Of a stretch of 64,000 nucleotides of DNA, positions 44,813 through 53,121 are shown one piece after another. The position numbers and the translations under genes were made by a program. The notes below the pieces were generated by a model. The model was not told the DNA's origin and ran no database searches. It saw only the letters and a list, made by a program, of their open reading frames with translations. This stretch comes from Phaeocystidibacter marisrubri (GTDB lineage Bacteria; Bacteroidota; Bacteroidia; Flavobacteriales; Schleiferiaceae): the NCBI RefSeq assembly GCF_008933165.1, contig NZ_WBVQ01000002.1, positions 891,569 through 955,568 of the forward strand, read 5' to 3'. How positions within the stretch are numbered: position 1 is the first letter of the stretch; every line of letters starts with the position of its first letter.

Positions 44813-46378
44813 TTAGTTGCTTCCCGCATTGTCCAGCATCTCCATAACGGCGCTCAAATTGAATGAGCCCGGTTTTTGAGAAGGTGGATATTCGTTCATC
44901 GTAAGGATAAAGTTTGCTGCCATTTGCTGGATTGGAACCAAAACAAAAGCGTGATCTAACAACCAATCGTAATACACGTTTGCATTGTGTTGCGCTTTTT
45001 CGAATGGATCTCTTCTCAGATTGAAGACACTCGGCACTCGGAGTTCCGTAAAAGGCTCTACCCAAACTCCAAAGGCTTGACCGCGATTTTCGAGGAAAAC
45101 CACTTTCCAATCCTCATATCTAGCGGCTACAAAGGCTCCGTCGTCATTTACGTACCAGAATTCTTTGCGTGGCGATTCGTCTACTTCACCGCTGAGATAG
45201 GCATTCATATCATAACCATCCAGATGGTTCCGGTATCTTCTACCATTTAGCTTGATACCCCCAAGAAGATCCTCTTTGATATCGGTGTTACCTGCTGCTG
45301 CTGCGAAGGTGACTAACCAATCTTCATGAGCAACAATACCATTCAGGGTAACATTCTCTTGCCAATGACCTGGCCATCTCACAAAAGCAGGAACACGATA
45401 AGCGCCCTCCCAATTTGAGTTCTTCTCACTGCGGAAAGGAGTGGTTCCTGCATCTGGCCAAGTATTGTAGTGTGGCCCATTGTCGGTGGAATACATGACA
45501 ATGGTATTGTCTGCAATTCCTAGTTCATCGAGCAAATCGAGAAACTTACCCACGTGCATATCGTGCTCCACCATACCGTCGTGGTACTCATTTCCACTTG
45601 GACCAGAAATGCCCGTATGTTCTTCCTTCACGTGTGTTCTAAAGTGCATGCGCGTACCATTCCACCAAACAAAGAAGGGCTCACCAGCTTCTACTGCTTC
45701 ACGAATAAAGCGAATAGCCTCATCTGAAGATTCGTCGTCTACGGTTTCCATTCTCTTCTTAGTAAGAGGGCCAGTATCTTCAATGCGTTGTGTTCCGTCT
45801 CCATTCGCCCATGAGTGGATTACCCCTCGCGGTCCATAGGTTTCACGGAAAGTGCGACCATCCTTAAGTATCATATCACCAGGATAATCTCGATGCTCTG
45901 GTTCTTCCTCCGCGTTGAGGTGATACAGGTTTCCAAAGAACTCGTCAAAGCCGTGCATCGTAGGTAGATGTTCGTCGAGGTCTCCTTGATGATTCTTACC
46001 AAATTGGCCCGTTACATAACCTTCTGACTTTAACACGGTGGCCATTGTAACATCCGTCATTTGCCATCCTTGGGCAGCACCTGGAAGTCCTACTTTAGTC
46101 ATTCCCGAGCGCACGGGCACTGAACCACCAATAAAGGCAGCTCTACCTGCCGTACAACTTTGTTGAGCGTAGTAATCGGTGAAGCCCACACCTGTTTGAG
46201 CGATTTTGTCAATGTTGGGAGTTTGATATCCCATCATTCCACGATTGTTGTGACTGATATTCCAAGTGCCGATATCATCACCCCAAATCACTAGGATATT
46301 GGGTTTGTCTTGCCCATAAGTGAGGGCCGAAAAAGAGAGAATGGCCGCAAGAATCGACCAGCGTTTAGAATGCTTCAT
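44813..46378 (-). CDS. Secreted arylsulfatase family protein
   Basis: A 521-residue sulfatase with signal peptide (SILAAILSFSALTYGQ). Metal-binding WGDDIG (D34/D35), the formylglycine site CTAGR (C75; the usual CxPxR with Ala in place of Pro), FGKNHQGD and MYSTDNGPH identify the alkaline phosphatase/sulfatase superfamily. The Cys must be converted to formylglycine by a maturation enzyme, which is not in the window. Substrate (algal sulfated polysaccharides are common for marine relatives) is an inference. Its neighbours do not form a polysaccharide utilisation locus. Confidence 0.88.
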   Translation of the reverse strand: MKHSKRWSILAAILSFSALTYGQDKPNILVIWGDDIGTWNISHNNRGMMGYQTPNIDKIAQTGVGFTDYYAQQSCTAGRAAFIGGSVPVRSGMTKVGLPGAAQGWQMTDVTMATVLKSEGYVTGQFGKNHQGDLDEHLPTMHGFDEFFGNLYHLNAEEEPEHRDYPGDMILKDGRTFRETYGPRGVIHSWANGDGTQRIEDTGPLTKKRMETVDDESSDEAIRFIREAVEAGEPFFVWWNGTRMHFRTHVKEEHTGISGPSGNEYHDGMVEHDMHVGKFLDLLDELGIADNTIVMYSTDNGPHYNTWPDAGTTPFRSEKNSNWEGAYRVPAFVRWPGHWQENVTLNGIVAHEDWLVTFAAAAGNTDIKEDLLGGIKLNGRRYRNHLDGYDMNAYLSGEVDESPRKEFWYVNDDGAFVAARYEDWKVVFLENRGQAFGVWVEPFTELRVPSVFNLRRDPFEKAQHNANVYYDWLLDHAFVLVPIQQMAANFILTMNEYPPSQKPGSFNLSAVMEMLDNAGSN

Positions 46379-46499
46379 ATTAGAGTGATTGGTTAATAGT
46401 CTGTTGCTAAGTCACCTAGAAGATAGACCATTCTAATCCTAATCGCAATTGTAACGGTATTAAGAAACGCGCATCCCTACAATATGTACATATAGAAAC

Positions 46500-46530
46500 A
46501 AAAAAACCCCGACTATACAGCCGGGGTTTC
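46500..46530 (-). terminator. Terminator of the accC end of the operon (minus strand)
   Basis: AAACCCCG and CGGGGTTT pair over 8 bp around a 10-nt loop, followed on the minus strand by a T7 run. It closes the fabH-accB-accC unit. Confidence 0.85.
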
Positions 46531-46550
46531 TCACATCGAAAAAGCTTCGA

Positions 46551-47891
46551 TTATTTTTCGAGAACGAAGTCTTCCATGAACTTGGTCGTATAATTACCTG
46601 CCAAGAAATCTTCGTTATCCATAAGTGCGCGGTGGAATGGAATGGTGGTTTTGATTCCTTCAATCACGAATTCATCCAAAGCGCGTTTCATCTTGTCAAT
46701 CGCCTCTTCACGTGTACGAGCCGTTGTGATCAACTTTGCGATCATTGAATCGTAGTATGGAGGGATGGTGTAACCAGCATAACAATGGGTATCCAATCGA
46801 ACACCGTGACCACCCGGAGCATGGAAAGAAGTAATCTTTCCTGGAGATGGACGGAATCCGTTATATGGATCTTCCGCATTGATACGACACTCGATAGAGT
46901 GAAGCTGTGGTTCATAGTTCTTCCCTAGAATTGGAATACCAGCGGCAACTTTAATTTGCTCGCGGATCAAGTCATAGTCAATTACTTGCTCAGTAATCGG
47001 GTGCTCTACCTGAATACGAGTGTTCATTTCCATGAAGTAGAAATTGCGGTGCTTGTCCACTAGGAACTCCACAGTACCTGCTCCTTCATACTTGATATAT
47101 TCCGCTGCCTTAACCGCTGCTTGTCCCATCTTCTCACGAAGTTCTGGGGTCATAAACGGAGAAGGCGTTTCCTCTACCAATTTTTGGTGACGACGTTGAA
47201 TAGAACAGTCGCGCTCACTAAGGTGACATGCAGCTCCTGTTTGGTCGCCTACAATTTGGATTTCGATATGGCGAGGCTCTTCGATGAGCTTCTCCATATA
47301 CATACCGTCATTGCCAAAAGACGCTGCTGCTTCTTGGCGAGCAGAGTCCCACGCTTTTTGAAGGTCTTCTTCTTTCCAAACGGCACGCATCCCCTTACCA
47401 CCACCACCGGCAGTTGCTTTAAGCATTACGGGATAACCCACTTCTTTTGCGAGTTTGATACACGCTTGGAAGTCTGGAATCAAGCCGTCTGAACCAGGTA
47501 CACAAGGAACGCCAGCTGCCTTCATGGTAGCTTTAGCCGTTGCCTTATCACCCATTTTGTCAATGTGCTCAGGAGAAGCTCCGATAAACTTGATATCGTT
47601 TTCGGCACAAATTTTAGAGAATTTGGCATTCTCTGAAAGGAAGCCATATCCCGGATGGATTGCATCAGCGTTTGTGATCTCAGCAGCCGAAATGATATTC
47701 GGGATGTTGAGATAACTCTCGCTACTTGGAGGAGGACCGATACATACTGCCTCGTCTGCAAAGCGAACGTGGAGGCTATCAGCATCTGCTGTTGAGTATA
47801 CGGCCACCGTCTTAATGCCCATCTCGCGACAAGTGCGGATTACACGCAAGGCAATCTCGCCACGGTTGGCTACGAGTATCTTTTTGAACAT
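46551..47891 (-). CDS. accC: Acetyl-CoA carboxylase, biotin carboxylase subunit
   Basis: A 446-residue ATP-grasp enzyme that carboxylates biotin on AccB. It starts [22 protein letters not shown], has the ATP loop [12 protein letters not shown], the signature [16 protein letters not shown] and [16 protein letters not shown]. Length and motifs are standard. It is the last gene of the operon; accB is 31 bases upstream. Confidence 0.97.
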   Translation of the reverse strand: MFKKILVANRGEIALRVIRTCREMGIKTVAVYSTADADSLHVRFADEAVCIGPPPSSESYLNIPNIISAAEITNADAIHPGYGFLSENAKFSKICAENDIKFIGASPEHIDKMGDKATAKATMKAAGVPCVPGSDGLIPDFQACIKLAKEVGYPVMLKATAGGGGKGMRAVWKEEDLQKAWDSARQEAAASFGNDGMYMEKLIEEPRHIEIQIVGDQTGAACHLSERDCSIQRRHQKLVEETPSPFMTPELREKMGQAAVKAAEYIKYEGAGTVEFLVDKHRNFYFMEMNTRIQVEHPITEQVIDYDLIREQIKVAAGIPILGKNYEPQLHSIECRINAEDPYNGFRPSPGKITSFHAPGGHGVRLDTHCYAGYTIPPYYDSMIAKLITTARTREEAIDKMKRALDEFVIEGIKTTIPFHRALMDNEDFLAGNYTTKFMEDFVLEK

Positions 47892-47922
47892 GGGATCAGA
47901 ATTTTAGTTCTGCCACTTGGGC

Positions 47923-48414
47923 TTATGACGGGTCAACCAAGAATAGTGGCTGATCGTATTCTACCGGCTTCTGGTCGTCTACCAAAATCTTCACAATCTT
48001 ACCTGAAACTTCAGATTCGATTTCGTTGAATAGTTTCATCGCTTCGATGATACAAACCACTGAACCTGGTTTGATTTCATCCCCAACTTCCACAAACAAA
48101 TCTTTGTCTGGAGAAGGGCGGCGGTAGAACGTACCAATCATTGGCGACTTGATCGTCACATACTTGCTGTCGTCTTCTTCTGCAGCAGCAGGTGCGGCAG
48201 GAGCTGGAGCAGCAGGGGCTTGGGCAGCAGGCGCAGGGGCAGCTACTGGAGCTGGTGCGGCGGCTTGAGCCATCGGTACGTGTTGAACATAAGTAGCTGC
48301 TTCTTCACCACCTGTTTTGATGGTGATCTTGAAGTCTTCTGTTTCTAGATTTACCTCACTTGCGCCTGATTTAGCTACAAATTTGATGAGGTTCTGGATT
48401 TCTTTTAAGTCCAT
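47923..48414 (-). CDS. accB: Acetyl-CoA carboxylase, biotin carboxyl carrier protein
   Basis: A 163-residue protein. The C-terminal biotinyl domain has [10 protein letters not shown] with the biotinylated Lys127; the central Ala/Pro-rich linker spans about residues 48-80. It accepts carboxyl from AccC and passes it to the transferase AccAD. Transcribed with fabH (29 bases upstream) and accC. Confidence 0.97.
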   Translation of the reverse strand: MDLKEIQNLIKFVAKSGASEVNLETEDFKITIKTGGEEAATYVQHVPMAQAAAPAPVAAPAPAAQAPAAPAPAAPAAAEEDDSKYVTIKSPMIGTFYRRPSPDKDLFVEVGDEIKPGSVVCIIEAMKLFNEIESEVSGKIVKILVDDQKPVEYDQPLFLVDPS

Positions 48415-48443
48415 TCGTCGAGGGATTAAGTGGATCCTTAAAA

Positions 48444-49445
48444 CTATTTTTTAGGGTCGATAGCCCAGGTCAAATAAAGTGCACCCCACGTAAATCCGCC
48501 ACCAAAGGCAGCGAAAACGAGTTTGTCACCTTTCTTGAGTTGGTCGAGATAGTCCCAAAGTAACAATGGCAAGGTACCATTTGTCGTGTTACCATAGCGT
48601 TGAATGTTCAACATTACCTTCTCTTCATCCAAGCCCATGCGATTTGCAGTGGCATTTATGATGCGAAGATTAGCCTGATGTGGCACGAGCCAATCTACAT
48701 CATCTCCAGTCAAATGGTTGCGCTCCAAAATTTGAGCGCTCACGTCGGCCATATTCGTAACGGCAAACTTGAACACCTGCTGACCTTCTTGATGTACGTA
48801 ATGTTGATTCAATCTAACGGTTTCCTCAGATGCTGGAAGAATAGATCCACCTGCATCAATTTTGAGGAATTGGCGTCCTTCACCATTGCTGCGAAGAACT
48901 TCATCTTGTAGTCCATATCCTTCCTCATTCGGTTCGAGGAGAACACAGCCGGCTCCATCACCAAAGATCACACACGTGGCGCGGTCTTCATAATTGATGA
49001 TGGATGACATCTTATCGGCACCAACAATCAATACCTTCTTGTACTGTCCACTTTGAATGAACTTGGCACCGGTTGAAAGTCCGTATAGAAATCCGCTACA
49101 AGCGGCCATTAAGTCGTATGAAAATGCGTTGGTTGCCCCAATTTTCGTGGCGATATATGCGGCAGTAGAAGCTACTGGCATATCTGGGGTAGCCGTGCTA
49201 CAAATCACAAGGTCGATGTCTTTCACATCTACCTTGAAGTTAGCCACCATGTCTTCTATCGCCCGAATACCGAGTGTAGAAGTTCCGGCGCCTTCCTCTT
49301 TGAGGAGACGACGTTCTTTGATGCCCGTCCGTGTCGTGATCCACTCATCAGTAGTATCAACCATCTGTTCCAATACGGCATTGGTCAGACGAAACTCCGG
49401 AACGTATCCGCCTACAGCGGTAATCGCGGCTTTGACGTTGCTCAT
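48444..49445 (-). CDS. fabH: Beta-ketoacyl-ACP synthase III
   Basis: A 333-residue condensing enzyme that starts fatty-acid synthesis from acetyl-CoA and malonyl-ACP. The catalytic triad is Cys116 ([11 protein letters not shown]), His in [11 protein letters not shown] and Asn in [11 protein letters not shown]. The signature [17 protein letters not shown] is near the N-terminus. Operon with accB and accC, the usual Bacteroidota order. Confidence 0.96.
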   Translation of the reverse strand: MSNVKAAITAVGGYVPEFRLTNAVLEQMVDTTDEWITTRTGIKERRLLKEEGAGTSTLGIRAIEDMVANFKVDVKDIDLVICSTATPDMPVASTAAYIATKIGATNAFSYDLMAACSGFLYGLSTGAKFIQSGQYKKVLIVGADKMSSIINYEDRATCVIFGDGAGCVLLEPNEEGYGLQDEVLRSNGEGRQFLKIDAGGSILPASEETVRLNQHYVHQEGQQVFKFAVTNMADVSAQILERNHLTGDDVDWLVPHQANLRIINATANRMGLDEEKVMLNIQRYGNTTNGTLPLLLWDYLDQLKKGDKLVFAAFGGGFTWGALYLTWAIDPKK

Positions 49446-49538
49446 TGCAATGGTTTTAACCCGTGGTGAAGGGGGTAAAGTTAGTCCTTCGCTTTAGTCT
49501 CGCAAATTTTGCGTGACTATTTCAAAGGGCGGGCAAAT

Positions 49539-49576
49539 AAAAAAGCAGACCCAATTTGATCTTTGAGTCTACTTTT
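49539..49576 (-). terminator. Terminator after rpmF (minus strand)
   Basis: A stem of about 11 bp with two G-U pairs (AAAGTAGACTC opposite GGGTCTGCTTT), followed on the minus strand by TTTTTT. It would separate rpmF from fabH, at least partly. Confidence 0.65.
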
Positions 49577-49597
49577 CAATGCTTTACCAAATGGGGA

Positions 49598-49786
49598 TTA
49601 GGCCTCCGCTTTTTCGAGAACTACTTTCCCTTTGTAGTACAACTTACCCTCGTGCCAGTGTGCACGGTGATATAGATGTGGCTCACCTGTTGTTGGGTCT
49701 ACAGCAACTTGAGGTGCAGTAGCCTTGTAGTGAGTACGACGCTTATCACGGCGAGTGGTAGATTGTCTGCGCTTAGGATGTGCCAT
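49598..49786 (-). CDS. rpmF: Ribosomal protein L32, cysteine-free type
   Basis: A 62-residue protein with the L32 start [20 protein letters not shown]. Classic L32 has two CxxC pairs that bind zinc; here the corresponding segment ([21 protein letters not shown]) has none, as I recall for Flavobacteriia. It lies directly downstream of yceD, the conserved bacterial arrangement. Confidence 0.94.
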   Translation of the reverse strand: MAHPKRRQSTTRRDKRRTHYKATAPQVAVDPTTGEPHLYHRAHWHEGKLYYKGKVVLEKAEA

Positions 49787-49816
49787 GCTTCCTGGTTTAT
49801 AATGCTCCTGTTGAGC

Positions 49817-50386
49817 TTAATTCAACAAATCTTTCAACTTTGACCAACGAGGGTCGATATCTTCATCTTCGTCGTCTTCTTCATCTTCTTCACTATCCTC
49901 CTCTTCATTGTCATCGTCGTCTGCACGTGGCATGTATTTCTCTAACAATTCACGCGTTTCGTCATCCAAGTCCCCCTCTTCAATATCCGGATGGATAAAC
50001 TTAAGCGGAATGGACAACACGATGAGCTCATAGATGTAGTGCGCAATGTTGATTTCATAATCGCCATGAGGCAAAACTAAAATCACATCGTCGTCGTCAT
50101 TGTACTCTTCACCGAATTTCACCACTAGGGTAAACGTGTTCTCGATGGGTTGAACAAAAGGCTTATTGGACAAATCACATGTTACCGGCAACTCCCCTTT
50201 TAATGAGAAATTGAGCTCTAACATGGTATTCTGTTTCGTAAGCTCTACATCAACGTGCGCCTGCAATCCAGGCAATTCGTGATAGTCGAATAAGATGTCT
50301 AAGAACGAATCATCAATCTCGTATTCAAAGGAATGAGATCCCAGTTTCAATCCGGAAAACACAATGTTGTAGTCCTTCTTCTTCAT
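49817..50386 (-). CDS. yceD: YceD family (DUF177) protein
   Basis: A 189-residue protein, taking the ATG at 50386 because a -7 box lies between it and the upstream extension. Its DUF177 domain occupies about residues 30-130 (IDDSFLDILFDYHELPGLQAHVD and LPVTCDLSNKPFV), and the last 35 residues are almost entirely Asp/Glu, ending KLKDLLN. YceD is always linked to rpmF; it has been implicated in rRNA processing in plants and bacteria. The role is inferred from linkage. Confidence 0.9.
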   Translation of the reverse strand: MKKKDYNIVFSGLKLGSHSFEYEIDDSFLDILFDYHELPGLQAHVDVELTKQNTMLELNFSLKGELPVTCDLSNKPFVQPIENTFTLVVKFGEEYNDDDDVILVLPHGDYEINIAHYIYELIVLSIPLKFIHPDIEEGDLDDETRELLEKYMPRADDDDNEEEDSEEDEEDDEDEDIDPRWSKLKDLLN

Positions 50387-50411
50387 GGTCCACTCTCGTC
50401 CTTTGAGCCCG

Positions 50412-50419
50412 CAAAAATA
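50412..50419 (-). promoter_or_regulatory. Candidate -7 box (TAttTTTG, minus strand) for yceD-rpmF
   Basis: Exact TAnnTTTG match, 25 bases upstream of the yceD ATG at 50386. Confidence 0.5.
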
Positions 50420-50455
50420 CAAATCTTTCGTTACCCGTCAACACTTTCCTGAAAA

Positions 50456-51517
50456 TCAGCGATGATCGCGTTGAGTTTTTCCGAAAGCAAGTGGATTTGC
50501 AGTGATTTCTAAATGCTGTGATCGGTGCCTAAATGCGTCAATTGCCATGTAGACCGCCTGACGAAAACTCTGTTCATCAGCGGTGCCTTTTCCGGCTAGA
50601 TCGTAGGCTGTGCCATGATCTGGCGAAGTTCGTATTACAGACAAGTTGGCCGTAAAGTTCACTCCCTCGCCAAAGTGAATGGTCTTAAATGGGATCAAAC
50701 CTTGATCGTGATACATGGCCAGAACTGCGTCGTATTTTTTCCACTCACCCGAACCAAAGAACCCGTCGGATGAGAATGGACCCATCGCAACAATGCCTTT
50801 GTCAAACGCAGTTCGCACCGCTGGCTCGATTATTTTCTGATCTTCTTCACCTAACAATCCTCCATCACCAGCATGTGGATTTAATCCCAAAACGGCAATT
50901 TTCGGCTTAGAAATGCCAAAGTCCTGAACCAAGGCATCGTTCAACTGGCGAAGCTTCACCACTACTTTCTCAGAACTGATACTCTTGGCCACATTCTTCA
51001 ATGGAATATGTCCTGTTACCAATCCGACGCGAAGTTGATCTCCCGCCAATATCATCAAAGGCTCTCCCTTAAAGTACTCACCTAAAAACTCAGTGTGCCC
51101 CGTAAACACGCGCTCTTCGTTCGCAATGTTGTTCTTGTTTACCGGAGCTGTTACCAACACATCTACATGGCCTTTCTTAAGGGCTTCCGATGCAATTTCT
51201 AGCGACTTATACGCGTAGTCCCCTACTAGTGGATCCTCCTTGCCCAACTCTAAGTTGACCAATTCACTCCAAGATTCTACCACGTTGAACTTTCCATCCA
51301 CCGCATCGATCGCTTGCTCTACGGTGTTGAACTTGAAATCGTGGGCATTGATTGCCTTTCTGTGGTATGAGAGGGACTTACTAGAACCAAACAATACAGG
51401 CGTGCAAAGTTCCAGCATCGCGGGATCCGCAAAAGCCTTGATGACGACTTCCATTCCAATGCCGTTCAAATCGCCACAAGAAATACCTACGCGAATGTGA
51501 TTGTCGGATTGACTCAT
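50456..51517 (-). CDS. pdxA: 4-hydroxythreonine-4-phosphate dehydrogenase
   Basis: A 353-residue enzyme of pyridoxal 5'-phosphate synthesis that oxidises 4-phosphohydroxy-threonine. Characteristic: GISCGDLNGIGMEV at the N-terminus, TAPVNK, the metal-binding HTEFLGEYF, LGLNPHAGDGGLLG, MYHDQGLIPFK and RTSPDHGTAYDLAGKGTA. Length is standard. Its ATG overlaps the pepA stop by 4 bases, so it is translated after pepA. Confidence 0.95.
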   Translation of the reverse strand: MSQSDNHIRVGISCGDLNGIGMEVVIKAFADPAMLELCTPVLFGSSKSLSYHRKAINAHDFKFNTVEQAIDAVDGKFNVVESWSELVNLELGKEDPLVGDYAYKSLEIASEALKKGHVDVLVTAPVNKNNIANEERVFTGHTEFLGEYFKGEPLMILAGDQLRVGLVTGHIPLKNVAKSISSEKVVVKLRQLNDALVQDFGISKPKIAVLGLNPHAGDGGLLGEEDQKIIEPAVRTAFDKGIVAMGPFSSDGFFGSGEWKKYDAVLAMYHDQGLIPFKTIHFGEGVNFTANLSVIRTSPDHGTAYDLAGKGTADEQSFRQAVYMAIDAFRHRSQHLEITANPLAFGKTQRDHR

Positions 51518-52917
51518 GCTCTATTCTTTAGATAGTCAAACAAGATACGAACTCCAACTCCGGTACCTCCTTTGGTTCTGTATGCGTCGGGTTTTGACAA
51601 GAATGCTGGACCTGCAATATCAAAGTGTACGTACGGGTAGTCTGTGAAGTGCGCCAGGAATTTTCCTGCGGTAATCGCTCCACCTTCTGGACCTCCAATG
51701 TTCTTCAAATCTGCAATGTCACTCTTGAGCATATCGTTGTATTCATCCCAAAAAGGGAAGATAGCCAGTCGCTCGTGAACTTCATTTCCACTGTCGGTGA
51801 GTCCGTCGAATACTTTTTTATCCGCTGTACCCATGGCAATAATTCCCTGTGAACCAATTGCACGAGCAGCCGCGCCCGTCAAAGTGGCCAAATCAATCAC
51901 CAAGCTCGGGTTAAATTTTTTGGCATAATGCAAGGCGTCTGCAAGGATCAATCGACCTTCTGCATCGGTATTGAGGACCTCAACGGTGGTTCCGTCATAC
52001 ATGGTGATCACATCCCCAGGGGTGATCGCATTTCCACCCGGACGGTTGTCGGTAGATGGAACGAGTCCAACCACGTGAACATCGAGCTTCGCTTTGGCTA
52101 CTGCTACCAAGGTTCCTATGACTGCGGCAGCGCCCCCCATGTCACTTTTCATCGTATCCATGGCACTTGACGGCTTCAGGCTAAGTCCACCTGTATCGTA
52201 AGTCACTCCTTTCCCAACCAAAACGATAGGTTTAGAGTTGCGTGCTTTCTCCGGCTTGTATTCTAAAATGCTAAAAGTTGGAGGATCAATACTCCCCTTG
52301 TTCACACCGAGAAGTCCTCCCATTTTGAGCGCTTCAATTTTCTTTTTGTTGAAAATCTCCACTCGGAATCCGCACTCTTCTCCTAATTGCTTAGCCGTGT
52401 ATGCCAGTTTTTCAGCATTGAGTTGAAGAACAGGAGTATTAACAAGAGTTCGAGCAATGGTGGTTGCACTCACTCGTACATCGAGTTCTGAAAAATCAGA
52501 TTCGCTCAATCCAGGCACATGAATATCAACCAAAGCATTCTTTACGGATTCTGGCGCACTGAAAAGTTCTGTGTATTTATAATTCGCCAATGCGCAGCCC
52601 TCAGCCAAATCTGAAACAAATTCACCTTCAATAGAAACGCTCTTCTCTTTGGATGAATTCAAGATTCCAGCTAAGGTTGCACCTGCCCGGCGAACGGCTT
52701 CGCGCTGAGCGGGGCCTGTGAGCTTCGCATCGAGAATAAGGCCATAGTGCATCACACCTGAAACAGGAAGAGCAACCCACCCTTTTAGCGACTTATTCGT
52801 ATGGGCTTGAATGAAGGACTCAACGGACGAGCCAAATCGGTTGATTAACTCTTTAGAAGTCGATGCTGCAAAGGCAACAGGAGAATCTGCCGCAGCAGAG
52901 GTATGGTGTAGTGTCAT
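51514..52917 (-). CDS. pepA: Leucyl aminopeptidase (M17)
   Basis: A 467-residue cytosolic M17 peptidase. The catalytic region is GVTYDTGGLSLKPS (metal Lys/Asp), MKSDMGGAAAV, the signature NTDAEGRLILAD, and TLTGAAARAIG. The N-terminal 160 residues form the usual M17 accessory domain. It removes N-terminal amino acids and needs two metal ions. It overlaps pdxA by 4 bases and has its own promoter candidate. Confidence 0.95.
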   Translation of the reverse strand: MTLHHTSAAADSPVAFAASTSKELINRFGSSVESFIQAHTNKSLKGWVALPVSGVMHYGLILDAKLTGPAQREAVRRAGATLAGILNSSKEKSVSIEGEFVSDLAEGCALANYKYTELFSAPESVKNALVDIHVPGLSESDFSELDVRVSATTIARTLVNTPVLQLNAEKLAYTAKQLGEECGFRVEIFNKKKIEALKMGGLLGVNKGSIDPPTFSILEYKPEKARNSKPIVLVGKGVTYDTGGLSLKPSSAMDTMKSDMGGAAAVIGTLVAVAKAKLDVHVVGLVPSTDNRPGGNAITPGDVITMYDGTTVEVLNTDAEGRLILADALHYAKKFNPSLVIDLATLTGAAARAIGSQGIIAMGTADKKVFDGLTDSGNEVHERLAIFPFWDEYNDMLKSDIADLKNIGGPEGGAITAGKFLAHFTDYPYVHFDIAGPAFLSKPDAYRTKGGTGVGVRILFDYLKNRA

Positions 52918-52940
52918 AATCGTAGATGTCTAACGTGCAT

Positions 52941-52948
52941 CAAAAGTA
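52941..52948 (-). promoter_or_regulatory. Candidate -7 box (TActTTTG, minus strand) for pepA-pdxA
   Basis: Exact TAnnTTTG match, 23 bases upstream of the pepA ATG. Confidence 0.5.
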
Positions 52949-53088
52949 GGAAAAACACAAGGGCTTCACTCGATGTTTACCATCTACTACTCAATGAAAG
53001 ACTTCGATAAGGAAATCTACTCAACTGTAAATACCTTTATCCCGTATATAGTATTGGGTATACACACTCGGATATTCCCACCATCTCG

Positions 53089-53100
53089 CAACAATTGTTG
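53089..53100 (+). promoter_or_regulatory. 12-bp perfect palindrome upstream of the T9SS type B gene
   Basis: CAACAATTGTTG lies 21 bases before the start codon. It could be a dimeric regulator site or a short mRNA stem; no consensus promoter was found around it. Confidence 0.35.
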
Positions 53101-53121
53101 TAAATTCATGTTCTCTTAGAA